Counted from the stretch's first letter, positions 1-13,035 are shown. The stretch is 64,000 nucleotides of DNA from Persicaria tinctoria (GCA_037127255.1 JBANSL010000017.1:69068857-69132856), one strand, 5' to 3'. Numbers and translations: made by a program. Notes: generated from the sequence alone by a model not told the origin.

Positions 1-1282
1 CATATTACTCTCCATCTGATACGGACCCAGCTTCTGATTTATTAGTTTTAATTGATATCTTTCATTTTTTGGCATTTGCTAATTAGTTTCTTCAATGTTG
101 CATCCCACTTTCCTAGTTTTTAGGCACATCTCCCACTTACCCACTTCATCCATGTTGTTTCCCTTTTCCTTCATTTTAATTATTCAGCTTTAGGATTTAA
201 TTATTTAGTTTTTCCATTACAAAAGGAGGTAGCTGAAATCTTTTAAGGCAGACTTGGTATTGAATATGTGAAATTAGATTGAGGATTCCTCACAAATCGT
301 TGCATTTTAGATTTCTAAATCCTAGGAGTGAGATCCTTGCTTCTAGTGTTTACTATCACCATCTTAAAAATTTTCCTCTTGTTCCTTTGAAAAATTGGTA
401 ATGGAAAAAAGTTCCTCCTCTTTGTAACAGCCTCAAAAACCATATACAGGCTCAGAGGTCCATATATTTTGGACTTTAGTGTAGTTCTAAGATTAATCTT
501 GTAAATTATTTGCTTCCAAAATAATATCTAATATGATAAATAAAATAAATTTCATGATAATCTAATAAGTGGAAGAGAGACTGGATAACATCCTGGGAAA
601 TTTAGTGGCCACTTTGTTTGACTTGACATAATTCAGGAATAAGACTAAAAATCTGTCGATGTCACTGTCAAGTCTTCTAGTCCTAGTCCTAGAGCCATAT
701 AATTGGCCTCTTTGTGGGCATAGCTAGTCAATTCATGTTCTCTACTACACTAAAGCACATTCTGCGATTTACCTCTCCGCATATGGGGAACCTTTAGTGT
801 TAGGCTTTCGTCCTTTTTTTGTCGTTTTTGATAAAGACTTGCACATGTTGAAATAATTGAAACCTGTACATCAGTACATGCACTTCTTAAAAGCAGGCTG
901 AATTGGCCTAAAATCACTCCCTCCCTCCTCATGCCTCCAAACAAACAAACAAACAAACTTGTAATGGAGTTTGGTTCTGGTTTTTTTAAGTACCTTTTGG
1001 TATTCTGCAGAAAAGCCAATACCTTTGGTTTAGAATGAAGTTGCCCTTTGCTTTTCAGTGCTGCTTTTACAGCTCACTTGTTGTCCATTGCATTTGACTG
1101 GCCTTTTTAAAATCTTTGGCCTACTCTTTTTGTGGCAGTTTAGTTCTCTTATGTTGACATGGCTGAGTAAATCCATGGGTTCTGCAGATCTTGTATATAG
1201 TAGTCTTAAATAACTTGAATATATATATACTAGTATGTAATCTCTGTTAACATTGTTTGAACATATTTGATTATTTGTACAG
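1..1282. other. AT-rich intron or upstream sequence, no exon recognised
   Basis: This is presumed intron sequence of the gene ending at 1349. Open frames here are short and lack codon structure. There is a (caaa)n run near 940-957. I see no repeat with clear ends. Confidence 0.35.
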
Positions 1283-1349
1283 GGACCATGTAAATGGTGG
1301 TGGTGCCTTCAACTTGACAGACGACGATCCTGGCTTTGGAACTAGCTGA
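1283..1349 (+). CDS. Terminal exon of an unidentified + strand gene (partial)
   Basis: A good acceptor (ttgtacag) is followed by an open 21-codon stretch ending in TGA. It reads DHVNGGGAFNLTDDDPGFGTS, an acidic, glycine-rich C-terminus typical of a last exon. An AATAAA-like signal lies about 80 bases downstream, near 1427. The upstream exons are outside the window or in the unresolved first 1.28 kb, where I find no other exon. The tail is too short to assign a family. The gene converges on the MADS gene, whose stop codon is only about 570 bases away on the other strand. Confidence 0.5.
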
Positions 1350-1918
1350 AGACCCACTTGGGCCAACTGATGGACAATTCAATTGCTGATTACGTCTTGG
1401 CGATTATTAGTGTCAAGAGATCAGAAATAAAAAAAGGATTCCGCAAATGCACAAAGAACATTGTTGTAGTGAACAAATGTACAAATGACATTGCTGTAGT
1501 GAATTTTTATATGTAACAATCCATTAATATATAAAATATGAAAATGCCCTAGACCTATTGTATTTGAAAGAGATTATCTTGTTGTAACCTTACCCACTTC
1601 TGATCCTTGTAAATCAGTTTAAACATTTCCCCTGCGATTGTTTGCTACTAATTCGCAATTCCTGTAAAGTCGAATCATTTGAGATACTCAAACAGGATCG
1701 CGCATTCCACTGGTTATATTGTTCATAGTTTCCGATATGAGATAGCTTAACTGTTTCTTCCTCTAGGAGAAATCTTGGAATATATACTACAAACCCAAAT
1801 CTCTTACTGCCCAAGCTCTATTGCTTAGCTATGATACATCATTACATTGACCATGTTCTTCGCTGTTCGTTGCCCATACCCTTTCTCTTTGAATAGAAGG
1901 GCGTGGCCTCGGAGATTC

Positions 1919-4900
1919 TCATTGATTGACATGACGAAGCATCCATGGCGGCATCACAGAGTTGTTACCACCAGGCTGGTATTGAACCTGAGTTGCTTCT
2001 ACCATCAATCCTCCAACTCCCTGGAAAGCAGGCCTGTACATGCCCACAAAGACGATATTTACAACTAAAAGAGGACGCAGAGAATGCGCAAGTGACAACG
2101 AGACAATACCTTACAGATACCGAAGGAAGAGGAAGAGCCTGGGAAAGCATGGGCAAGTAGGCTGCGGGATTTTGGTCACAGGTTTGCTCAGCCGGTTGAG
2201 TTTGCTCCGTTATCTTCTCTTTGATCTGTTTCCATTTGTTGCACATCAGCTGCAGTTTACAGCCTTCTTGCAATTCCTTTGTAAATAATCTATAAAAGTT
2301 CATCTCCTTTTCTCTTACCTTTTTGGCTAGCGCGTTGTTTTGGTCCTGCAGCGCCTTCTCCTGCCATTAAACACGAGATATAAGTCATTAGAGACCAAAG
2401 CAAATCTTAAGTGGAGAAAAGATATCTGAGACATTACATTGTTTTGGTTAGTTTGGATGGTAGATGAATGAAAGTAAAGCTTCAAGTAGTGATGCAACAA
2501 GATAATTCGGATACATTATAAGCAATCAACAGTGAACACAATTTATAAATTTCTTAGAAGTAATCATCCTAATTCCTTTCTAGTCACTCAGTACAGCAAA
2601 ATGTACAGCATGCATTATATATATTACCTTTTTCTGAAGCTCAGATATTGATTCATGCATAAGTTGATTCTGCAATAAGGGCAATCAATCAAGATTAGTG
2701 CATTCCTCAAATGATATCCTAAAACTGTATAATTATACTTATTATACTTATGTTGAATTGATATATATATATACTAAACTGAAACTGCATTGTTGTTACC
2801 TTTCTGATTCGAAGTCTCCTTAGACCACTATCAAGCTGTTGCTCCAAGTGCTGTAGTTCCCGTAGGCTCAAGGATTCGAGTTCCTCTCCCATATAGTTCC
2901 TGCACAGATAGGAAACTTTTGGTATCAAAAGGGTAAACAATAAGACACTGCATTATATATAGCAGTTTCAACATTGTTATTGATTGTTATTTGTTACTCT
3001 AATGAACCAAAGTATTGTTTACTGTTGTTCAATTTGCCAAAGTTTACTGCAACGTACTCTCCCTAGTGAATTACCTTATGTTCCTTTCTAAGACTTCAAG
3101 TTTCGACGCGAGCTTAGGGTATTCCATAGGCCAGCATCCCTGTCCAGAAAAACCAAGTTAAAAGGTCAGAAGATTCAAACTGAACTAGTGCAACTGTCAT
3201 ATATATAGGTAGAAAATGTGATGTTGGTACCAATTTCTGACCAGAAAAATCCTAAACATTAAACTGAAAGCACTTAATTCCTCAAAGGAAAGGGTTTAAA
3301 CTGTGTGGAGATTTAATCATTCAAACAATCAGAACTAGAGAGCACTGCTCAAACATATTTACAAGCCTACAGCATTGCTGTGTGATAAATAGACCGATTT
3401 GATGATCAAGAATGGATCGTTCTCATTAGCAAAGATGCTCTAGAGTGGCATATCTTTGGAGGTTTGTTTCTTGTTTACAGTAATTGGATTAAATAAATTA
3501 CATCAGCAACATGTAGGATTAATGTTTCATACCTGGGACTCAGAAATCGGTTCACCAGGATGCGTCTCTGCGTGAGAGTACCTTTCGTACCTTTCCAGAA
3601 TCCGATCAATGCTGTGTGTCACAGGAGAATGAAATAATTAGAAATATAGCTAAAGCTAAGTAAGTAGATAAACCCATATCAGCCCGGCCATCTATACTAT
3701 CTAATTCATCATCCAGCTATCTAAACTATATATGATTTTCGGCTAGCCCAGCACTAACTCGAGCTAGTTCAATATATTGCTTGCTGAAAGTACGCAACAA
3801 ACGCGTTGCTTAAGATCATATAAGGAATTGATCACTTTGTTTAGATCTCCTTGCAGCATGTAAGAGAGGAAACTAATCGACGCATAGTCCCTAGTTCAGA
3901 AAGAACTCAAACATAAACACTCAAGTAAATGGTGGATTGAAGAATAATTTCCATGTTATTTATATATATGGTTCGAACAATTATATATCCGCCCTTGGAT
4001 CCTTTTGATAATATATATATAGGCATTATCAAGGCCAAAAGTTTATCCCTCGAGTTATCCTTGATTAAACGAATCCGCGGTTTATAGTCAAGGGAATAAG
4101 TCTATATAGTTGATCCATGTTGATTCTTTACAAGTATACTGCAATCAAATATGTACATGTACATTCTATATATTCTTCAACTCTATGTACTAACTAAATG
4201 ATTATAATTTATATATGGTGATTTTTTCTTTAGGTTTATGAACCCCTAATGAAGGAGAAGAACATACACTTCCTTAAATTATGATATATAATAATTAAGT
4301 TAACATAGTTGTGTGGTGCATTTCATAAGAAACAAAGCATCATATATAATTAAGCATTCCTGATTTGTGTAATCTACCCATATGATTATCCCTAAGAAGT
4401 ACTATTCAATCAAATAAATTCATCAATGTACATCCATCTATCTATATGCCCCATTAAAACAACATGACCAAATTCGCTAAAAATTGATTTGGACAAGAAA
4501 CTTTTCGATCAGCTTTAAATCCCAAATAAACTGAAACAACAATGACCCAGTATATCCCGTAAAAGCAGGGTCTGGGGGTTAGGATATATGCACTCTTATC
4601 TCGAATAACTGAACATAAAAATTCCAAAATTGAAAACAATCTAAACTCAATGTGGCCAAAATCAGTTGTAATTCGGTATATAACGACGTGTTTGGTGTGG
4701 TGAAGGTATCAAGATGGAATTAGGATCCAGATGAACCGGAAGCTGCCATCACCTACATTCGGATGGACTGTGGTATCGGTTTAAAACACATTCCACACTT
4801 ATGCACCTTCATATATACATACCCCTCTTTGCCCTAGTATATGAAATTGTCATATCAACATATCCAGTATCACCTAAATTGCAAGCAATTCAAGGTAATG

Positions 4901-6346
4901 CACCCCACATTAACCCAGCGACATCACAATGCAGTCGAGTTTTTATCAGTATTACAGTTTAACAGTTCTACAGAAATTGAAGCTGAATTGCAAGCAATAT
5001 TCCAAACAACAGCAACAAAATTCACTGACATGAAAATTCAGGTATAAAGTCTGATCAATTTGGTAATCTAATCAAAAGACCAAACCCTAGCTAAAAATCA
5101 CACCTAAGATATAAACACATGTAACAATGCCATAAATATGTGCTTTTGCTTACCTGCAGTAAAAAAATTCCAATTAAGTTTCATATCATCAATCACAAAA
5201 AAAGTCTTGATGAACCCTAACTTTCCAGTACTTTATTCACCCCCAAAATACACAGGTAATAAAAAATTATTAATGCAGTAAACAGTGTCCCATGCCAGCC
5301 CCCTCATAAAAGCCCTAGCTACTTTTTTTTAAAAAATTTACCCCCAAAAATGGGGATTTACTACATTAATTAAGAAATTGAATTGCAACCATACTAGGTT
5401 ATTTTCAAAGCACAAGGAGGAGGTGAGTTAAGGTTTAAGGGTTAATTTTTACCCATCTTTAATCCTCCTCCTCCGACAGAGTTTGAGGTGGTCACCCTAG
5501 TCCACTACCCCAAAATGCATAAACATTAATATTAAATTAAAATATTAAAATATAGCAACTTTTAATTAGTAAATGCTAAAATTGACAAATTTGGATATTG
5601 GTAGCGTAGAAAGATTAATTGGCTTTTTGCCTAGACCAATCAGTGCCACTCAGTGTTCCATTAAAAACAGACAGATGAAGGAAAAGGAACGGATAATTAT
5701 GGTAACACCTCAACATATTATCAGGAATTTTATTTTTAATTTTGAACCAAACAATAGCAAAATGGAAAGGTTGTGTTTAATGTTTTTGTGGGTACCTTGC
5801 TTAAATCCTGGATTAATTTTTTTTTTTAATTTAAAAAATTAAGGTCAATCATAGATGATGACTGATGAGGTTTGCAAATACTGATAAAAGGAGTTCAGTA
5901 AGAATTTTTCCAGTGCAGTTGGGAGAAGAAAAATAATTAAAAAAAAAACTATAATCTTATTTAGCTAAATACCCATAAAATACTTTTCATATTAAAGTAG
6001 ATCAAAACCTCCCCAAAAAAATCCATTTCTAATTTAAATCAAGAACAAAGAGGCAAAAACCTAAAGTATTTAATTTGTTAGGAAAACCAAAACACCTCGA
6101 AGATCGGAAACAGAAACAGAAACGGAAACAGGAAGGAAGACAGAAAAGGAGAGAGAACCTAGAAGGGGGAGAAGGGTACTCAAAGAGCTTGCCCTTGGTG
6201 GAGAAGACGATCAAGGCGACATCGGCGTCGCAGAGGACGGAGATCTCATGGGCCTTCTTGAGGAGGCCAGTCCGCCTCTTTGAGAAGGTCACTTGCCTGC
6301 TTATCTTGTTCTCTATCCTCTTCAGTTGCACCCTTCCCCTCCCCAT
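1919..6346 (-). CDS. FUL-like: FRUITFULL-like (AP1/SQUA clade) MIKC MADS-box transcription factor
   Basis: Eight exons join into 248 codons with all phases consistent: 6346-6159, 3611-3533, 3139-3075, 2899-2800, 2669-2628, 2360-2319, 2225-2110, 2033-1919. Exon 1 encodes the MADS DNA-binding domain ([20 protein letters not shown] onward, residues 1-60). Exons 2-6 encode the I and K regions, with the helical stretch [20 protein letters not shown]. Exons 2-6 measure 79, 65, 100, 42 and 42 bases, which are the canonical AP1/FUL sizes. The C-terminus ends in [11 protein letters not shown], the FUL (paleoAP1) motif, with no euAP1 CaaX box, so this is FUL-like. The family regulates floral meristem identity, flowering time and fruit or leaf development by binding CArG boxes as dimers or higher complexes in the nucleus. 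The start at 6346 is preferred over an in-frame ATG at 6406 because MGRG begins the family. Exon 1 is one codon longer than the usual 185 bases, giving FEYPSPPSS before [12 protein letters not shown]. Intron 1 is 2.5 kb, and long first introns are regulatory in this clade. The intron between exons 6 and 7 is only 93 bases. Confidence 0.93.
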
Positions 6347-8139
6347 TTCCGCCGCCGCAACCTCCTCCTTCTTCTGCTGCACCAAGAACACACATAAATG
6401 GTGCAATTTAATTGCAAGAAATTGATCAAGAAATTGAACTGAAAAAGGAGGAGTTGCAATTAAACCTTGAGGGAAAGGAGGAACCCAAGTGGAGTAACTT
6501 GATATGATGTGGGTTTGAGGGAGATATATAGAGGGATGGAATCAAAGGGAGGGTTGGTGATTGGTGGGTTTCTATTTATGTGCTGTTTGGTTGGGGTTTC
6601 AGCTTGGATTTGGAGATATATAGATATATAGCACAAGATAGGTAAAGTTTTCAAGTGGTAAATTTGGGAATTGGAGTATTTATTCATTTGTACATGTTTG
6701 TTTGTTATTGTTTCTATTTTTACACAAGTACAAAGGATTGGTGGGGGTTAAAGTAGCTAAGCCTAAAACTCAAAAAAAAAAAGTGGCTTAGGCTAATTAA
6801 AGGGAATTTGGGGAATTAAGAGGCCATTTCAGAGGGAGGTACAATTGCTGTCACTTCCTCATTGGTTGAGAAGCTTGTTTCTGCTTAAATAGGTTTAAAT
6901 CAAAATTAAAAAGTTTCCTCATAAATTTGGCTTGTTTTTATTTTATTTTATGGGGAAGAAAACAATTTCATGAGATTTTTTTTGTATGAGTATAATCCTC
7001 TTATGCTGCTTTTATTTTTATAATTAAGAAAAGAAGAGTAGCTTTTATCCTTTTATGAATCGTGTAGTTTGTATAGAGTTTTCAAAAAATAATCAGTGGC
7101 ACCAATGTGCATTAACTCAAAATTTTATAAACTAATAGGAAAAAATAAATTAGAAGACGGGCTAAATCGGGAGGCCGAAACACATAGCAGACGGGCTAAC
7201 TATCATGATGCAAATCAGCTAAAACATAAATATCTAAGCCCAAAACGAATAAAGCTACGACAAGCCAGACAAAGGAGGAAGTCGAAGAAGACTCCGAGAT
7301 AAAACTTGTGAATGACCGGAAGACAGGGAAACTGATAGGCGTCTTGCCGCGGGAGAGACTGAGCATAAACACGAGAAAGTGACGTCACCTGGGGAAATGT
7401 GGACCAAAGACGTTTCCCAACCTAGATGAGAGATTTTCGAAAACCATAGACACTGTCACGATCCTCCTGATTAACTAGACGCACGAGACCAAACATAAAC
7501 GTATCAAAATCATCGACTTCACCGAGAAGAGCAAATTTAGCTAAGAGTACAGAGGCCGGATAAAGGTGGGATTAATAAATGAAACCAATTGAGTTAAATT
7601 TAATGTTTAATCTAGCTCTAGGCTTCCAATATATTCCAGCTTCCATGCCACAACTCTGGTCAATGTTGATTTCACACTTTAAGTTTAAGTTATCCAAAAT
7701 TTCCCCTATTATATAGAGATTCATTATCCTTGCCAATTTTTTTTTTTTTAATAAAGATTCGTCATCTATATCTACATATATAATTTATTAAAAAAAAAGC
7801 TTTTTGCCCAGTAAATATGTTAAGTAAATGCCTCCCAGCCAATTAGTAGAAAGTTTTAGATTAACCATTTTAAAGTCAATATTGTAAATTATAAGACATA
7901 ATATATATTATTAAATATAATGAAATCAATATCTTAGATTATAAGAATGGTTAGAAACACGAATTTTTTTTATTTTATAATATTTGCGATATTAAATATA
8001 AGTATGGATATGAAATGGAAAAAACTATACATTTAATAATATTTTAAAATTTAAAGTTATTCATAAAAAATCTAAATACATTTTATACACTTTTTTTATT
8101 TATAATAAATTATTAAAAATCAAAACTTAAAAATAAATC
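6347..8139. other. Intergenic, upstream of the MADS gene
   Basis: This holds the presumed 5' leader and promoter of the MADS gene, then AT-rich DNA. The stretch 7140-7560 is less AT-rich and may be an old repeat. Its 68-codon open frame has no recognisable domain. I see no other gene. Confidence 0.5.
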
Positions 8140-8245
8140 ATGACAAGGGCAATTTTGTAAAGTGGATGACAAAATATCTAAAATGACATGTTTTTCTTAA
8201 CAAGATTTACATCATAAAACGACATGTTTTAATTAACTGATGGAG
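8140..8245. repeat. Truncated MITE, same family as 10042-10298
   Basis: The stretch from about 8140 (acaagggcaattttgtaaag) to the terminus ending gatggag at 8245 matches the reverse complement of the left half of the element at 10042-10298. The shared words are caagggcaatttt, tttttcttaacaagattta and gttttaattaact. It ends next to TA. The other end is not recognisable. A second terminus-like copy (gttttaattaacgaatggag) lies about 80 bases further on at 8308-8327. Confidence 0.6.
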
Positions 8246-10041
8246 TAATATTTTATAGTATAATTTTTAACATCTCAAAAAGCGTGTATAAATAGTAAAA
8301 CGTCAAGTTTTAATTAACGAATGGAGTATTATACAATCATGTCGGGATGATTAAGCCGAAAATAATCCCAGCGTAGTACTCAATGGTCCCCGATTCGACT
8401 CCTAAATATTGTCGTTCTTTATTTACCAAAATCAAGGAGGGAGTATTATACATCAAAATTTAGACCCGTACATAATAGAGCCTAAACTCTCTAGAAATTA
8501 ATCCACTTGAAATAAATATATAGCTATATATGTTGAACTGTTTACTACAGTATTATTTTTAGATAATTCAACACTTGTATGCATATATTATATGTGTAAC
8601 TTTAAGCTCATAAAATGAATTAAAAATAGACACTAGGGTGTTTTGTACCTTTCAAACATAATCCTAATAGTAACATTTTATTATCTATTGGCTGTAGATT
8701 AGAGAGTGTTAATGACTAACAATATAATGCATTTATACATCATAGTGCTTGTATAATAAAATTAACATTTTTTATAAATAATTTTTTTTTGTTACCTATT
8801 TTTCGTATTAAACATTTTAAAAATATTTTTATAGAGTTTAGACATTTTAAAAGAATTTATTTCATAAGCGTATTATTCAAGAAAATAGTTTTCAAATCTA
8901 GGTTAGAAAAATATATTTAAAAAAAGAATATAAAATCAATTTATATATTTTTATTTCTTTATTTAATAATAAAAAATATATTTATATATATACGTATTTT
9001 AAAATAGTAAAAAAATAAAATAGAGTAGGAAATAAAGAGAGAGGAGGTATTCACTGTTGAGAAGTCTGGGAATACCGGGAACGGGAGTCCGTACAAGTAA
9101 AGAGTGATGCGGTGTCGGGCTGTGATTGGTGGAGAGGGATTGTGATTAGTTGAATTAAGCCACAGTGGAATCCTCCGTACAAGTATAGTCATGTCACCCG
9201 CTGTCCCTTTATACGCTTATTTGTGAGACGTGTTGCCTTCCGGTGCCTCCAATTTTTTTTAATTTTTTTTTGTAATTAATTAATTTGCTTATCTCTTGTA
9301 ATTAGGCTGTGTTTGGATTTCAAAACACGTATAAATGATCCGAATTCGAGTGATCCATGACTCGTTGGGTTAAAATCGATTCGGTGAGTCACTATTATAT
9401 AGACACCACACAAGCATGAAGAGCATCATATATAGACTCCATACAGATTTGTCATACAGTGATCATTAGCGGATCTTGAATTTTTTTAAGGGGGCTTAAA
9501 AAAAATTTGGTATATTTTTTTACATGCATGTATGAAAAATAAATTTTTGTTTAAATATATTAGAAAAAAAAAATTGTGATTTAAATAGTAATTTTCAGTA
9601 AAAAAAATATAGAAAAAAACTACTTTTGTTTAAAAATATTGAACAAAAACTTAAATTTATATTTACTTGTGGGTATTTTTAGTAGAAAAACAAAGAGAAA
9701 GAAAAATTATAAAAATGTGAAGCTAATGAGGTTTGATTAGTGAACTACCATTAATTAGTGACCTACTCATTATTCTCTTGTCATTTCATTTTAGGATAAA
9801 ACATTGTTAAGTTTATTTAGTGGATTTTTTTTTAAATGGGAATAATTCGATTCACCGGATAAGCTCAATGAGTCGAGAGGCCGAGAAGCTCGGCAACAGA
9901 TAATCCGTAATAAAAGAAAATCGAAAATACAAGAAAAATCGACAAAGATAAATACACACAAATACACACGAACGAACGTATAGACCCCACATTATACTAG
10001 CCCACTGAAATTTATCCAAATTCACAAGAAACTCTTTTATA
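8246..10041. other. Intergenic AT-rich DNA
   Basis: No coding exon was recognised. A GC-richer block at 9040-9240 and another at 9850-9990 look like repeat remnants, but I could not define their ends. Confidence 0.45.
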
Positions 10042-10298
10042 CTCTATTAGTTAATTAAAACTTGTTGTTTTAAAAAGTAAATCTTGTTAAGAAAAACTTG
10101 TAATTTTAGGTATTTTGTTATTCACTTTATAAAATTGCCCTTGTAATGATTAGATAGTTGTAAGTTGTAGTTTAATTTTGAGAAATTAAAAAAGTAGAGT
10201 AATAATTAGGGGTATAAGTATATTTTTTGTTTGTTTTCTTAATTAATACAGTAAATGTGTAGATTTATAAAATGACAAGTCTTAATTAACGGATAGAG
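10042..10298. mobile_element. Stowaway-like (Tc1/mariner) MITE
   Basis: The 257 bp element is bounded by TA on both sides (10040-10041 and 10299-10300). Its ends are imperfect inverted repeats of about 24 bases: ctctattagttaattaaaac on the left, and the reverse complement of the right end reads ctctatccgttaattaagac. There is no coding capacity. TA duplication and a CTC-type terminus are the Stowaway hallmarks. Confidence 0.8.
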
Positions 10299-10717
10299 TA
10301 TTTAGTAATACTTTCATAGTCTCCAATAACCTACAACGCTAGCTACACTCATACTACCCCTACCAAAGACAAACCTAAGTTAGGACTAACAATCAAATTG
10401 CCCACTTCAATTAATGTTCATATACTTTCCCAACAAGTTGTTTGAAAGGGTTCAAGTTGTCATGCCCTATATGAGACTATGAGAGTACTATACCTTTTCT
10501 AATTCTAGGAAAAAATTATGCATTTTTTTTAGTAAAAGGCGAAAGAATAATTCATTTTGTGCTTACTGCGTGGCTGCGTAAAATTACCAACATCGATCAC
10601 CCTAAATTCTAAATTGAGCCTATTTTCAAATAAATTCTTAAATGAGCCTAGATTTTAAATTGTATTTTTAATGTTCATATCATTTTGGGGAAGCAAATCA
10701 CTAATTAAAGGTATAGT

Positions 10718-11069
10718 AGTCCTGGGTGTGAAATCTCTTTGCTTGCATCATATTAAAATTGAAGGTGATAGTCTTGTGTCATTATCAACTCTGTTAGAGG
10801 TGTGTGGAAGTGTCCCTGGGAGGTGGAGATTGTCATTTCTGACATTCTTCTGTTGTTTCGGGATTTTGCTTCAACCTCATGTGAGGCACGCATTTCGAGA
10901 AGTCAACTTGGTTGCTGATAAGGTAGTCCATCTTCGACATTCAATTGATGCGGTTAGATTAGTGTCTCATCCAGAACTTCGTGTTCTCATCCGAAAAGAC
11001 GCTCCTGGACGACGGTTCAGCTTCAGCCGGACCTGACCTCACCCAAGTTATTGTTTGTTTCAAACAAAA
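10718..11069 (+). mobile_element. 5'-truncated LINE 3' end (RNase H domain) with 18 bp target duplication
   Basis: The insert is flanked by an exact direct repeat, actaattaaaggtatagt, at 10700-10717 and 11070-11087. The translation contains the plant-LINE RNase H signatures KIEGDSL and VNLVADKVVHL, followed by the C-terminal LRVLIRKDAPGR motif shared with the other copies in this window. A short A-rich tail (caaacaaaaa) precedes the right duplication. This is target-primed reverse transcription with extreme 5' truncation. The visible 121-codon frame is a remnant, not a host gene. Confidence 0.88.
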
Positions 11070-11087
11070 ACTAATTAAAGGTATAGT

Positions 11088-11649
11088 GCGTTTAATTACA
11101 AATTATTTTGCTCGATGGAGTGTGTATATATAAACTATCAATAAATCCGAACTTTTATACAAAGTTAAAGCAATTTGATCTCTCTCTTTTTTTTAAAAAA
11201 AAAAAAATCTTTTTAGGGGATATATATGGTCGACTACATGCATGTCAAATATTAGTCTAAAATCCAACAAAAAAAATTATATTAAACAAATGCCAAATGT
11301 ATATATATAAGATACAAAATGTCATTTTCATAAACTGGGGTATGTTATATTTATAGATTGGTTTGAGTTTTAAATAAGATCGAAGTTATAGTTTTTTGTA
11401 CTATTGTTCTCGAAAAAACACATTGAAGAAAACTGAAAATGGGTCATTATATATACTTTTGTTGCTCAAATTAATTGTTTCCATTTTCTTTAAAAGTTTT
11501 TTAAAAAATCAAATTATTCTGATACTGACCTTCAAGTAAAACCCTAAAAACTGTTGCACAATAGTATACTGATGAAAAATAACGTACAGTGATAGGTATA
11601 GCAACAATAAAAGAAGAAAGCGATATATCATCCAGGGTTAAAGAATATA
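11088..11649. other. AT-rich intergenic
   Basis: No gene or bounded repeat recognised. Confidence 0.5.
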
Positions 11650-12140
11650 TCTTTTTTTTTTTTATTAGGTAAAAATTCGAAACCAGACATATCTGGACCC
11701 CGATGGCCGACAAGTCGGCAGACGGAAAACCGTCAAAAAAAAAAATACAATGATAGTGCAACATACATGCAAACGAGCTCTACAAAGCGAAACAAAACAT
11801 AACTAATCTGAACAAGACGAGGACGTAGACGAAGGATGAAGCCAAGCACTCCCTAGAAGCAGCACCGTAGGCCAGTGACACATCAAGAGTCACCTGCGGC
11901 CCCTGCGGGCAATGAAGACGAACCTCCAAGGAACCATTCTTCCGGAAAAAAGAGACGTCTCGATACACACTGCCACGACCCCAGCCTATCCCGACTCCGA
12001 CTGCCAGAACCCCATCAAACGGAAAAGAAAGCCCCGTCATGCCAAACGAAGAACCACACGACGCCTGAACCGAAAAGCACCAGAAACCCAAACGGGATTT
12101 ACGCAAACTCCGCAGGGGATTAAAAACCCAACCAGAAAAA
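11650..12140 (-). mobile_element. Probable retroposon 3' end, - strand
   Basis: This GC-rich block starts on the + strand with a T run (about 11651-11664), which is a poly(A) tail on the - strand. Just upstream of the tail the - strand reads VSNFYLIKKKK, similar in style to the ends EFLPYKK and EFLTNNKKK of the LINE copies at 12264 and 48290. Several overlapping frames of 80-108 codons occur on both strands, but none carries a recognisable domain. I found no convincing target duplication. It could be a diverged LINE tail or a non-autonomous retroposon. Confidence 0.45.
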
Positions 12141-12263
12141 TAATTTTACCAGAAGTATTATTATTATAAATAATAATAATTATTTATCCTTTTTATTTTT
12201 ACTTAAAAAAATTCCAATTTCCACCGGGCCAACTTATATAATTCCACACTTTGGTATGGTTTA

Positions 12264-13035
12264 TTAATAAATGATTTTTTTATAAGGTAAGAATTCGAGT
12301 GGAGAAATTCTACCCGAGGGCATCCTTGCGGATGAGGTCGATAAGATCTGGGTTGTTTCAAAGGTCGAGACTCTCGGTAACGTGGCGCAAAGGTGTACAA
12401 CCTTGTCTGTCACGTAATTACCATTACGGGGTACGTGGGAGAAATAAACTTCTCCCATCCTCGACACAAGTGTTTTGATATATGCCATAATGAGTTCGAT
12501 TTCCCATGTGAAAGGGCCCTCTGTTTTTAGATGATTTATTATGATAAGGGAGTCACCCTCAATAATAAGCTTGTCAATTCTTAAGGACCTCGCATGCGAG
12601 ATACCCGGTCTAAGCGCTAGAGATTCAGCTTTTAACACATTCTGTTTGCCAATGGTCTCCCCACCGATATGGATCACATTCCCATTCCAGTCTTTGATGA
12701 TGAAACCAGTAGAACTGTCCATATTACTGAGAGAGAAACCATCGAAATTTAATTTATACGTTCCTGGAGGGGGCTTTCTCCATGATATTTTCTTCTCCCT
12801 TTTTCTTGCTTTGTTTTGGCAGTAGGATGTTTTTTTCTGAATTGATTTGTCATCCTCTAGGTGATCCAAGGTCGACGTTTTCTTCCAGCTTTCTATATGG
12901 TTTATAATCAGGTTTTTAACCGAATAACGATCTGGGATCGATTTGTTATTAAAGATGATTTAATTTCTTAGATATACCAGATTGTTCACCAGGTAAATCC
13001 CAATTTTTCTTTTTCCAGTAAATGATATTTTGTTA
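12264..13035 (-). mobile_element. LINE fragment with RNase H domain, - strand
   Basis: The - strand reads KISWRKPPPGTYKLNFDGF, then LKAESLAL, IEGDSLIIINHLKTEGPFTW and VPRNGNYVTDKVVHL. That is the complete RNase H (RVT_3-type) domain of plant L1-like elements, with the NFDG start, the AES glutamate and the EGDS aspartate. Upstream sequence continues the frame with one stop (LVYLRN*) to about 13035. A possible short duplication (taaatgat) occurs at both ends but is weak. Truncated upstream of the RNase H, so no reverse transcriptase remains. Confidence 0.85.

Noticed and set aside
6347..6406. In-frame upstream ATG giving a 20-residue extension of the MADS protein
   Set aside because: MADS proteins of this clade start at MGRG; the extension has no similarity to family N-termini and is better read as 5' leader.
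7096..7302. A 68-codon basic open frame upstream of the MADS gene
   Set aside because: No domain, low complexity, and the local DNA looks like an old repeat.
7764..7800. A tcatctatatctacatatata stretch resembling a Helitron 5' end
   Set aside because: No CTRR end with a hairpin was found within a plausible distance.
11780..12169. Overlapping 80-108 codon frames on both strands
   Set aside because: High GC makes all frames open. A poly(T) run at one end points to a retroposon, and no protein family is recognisable.
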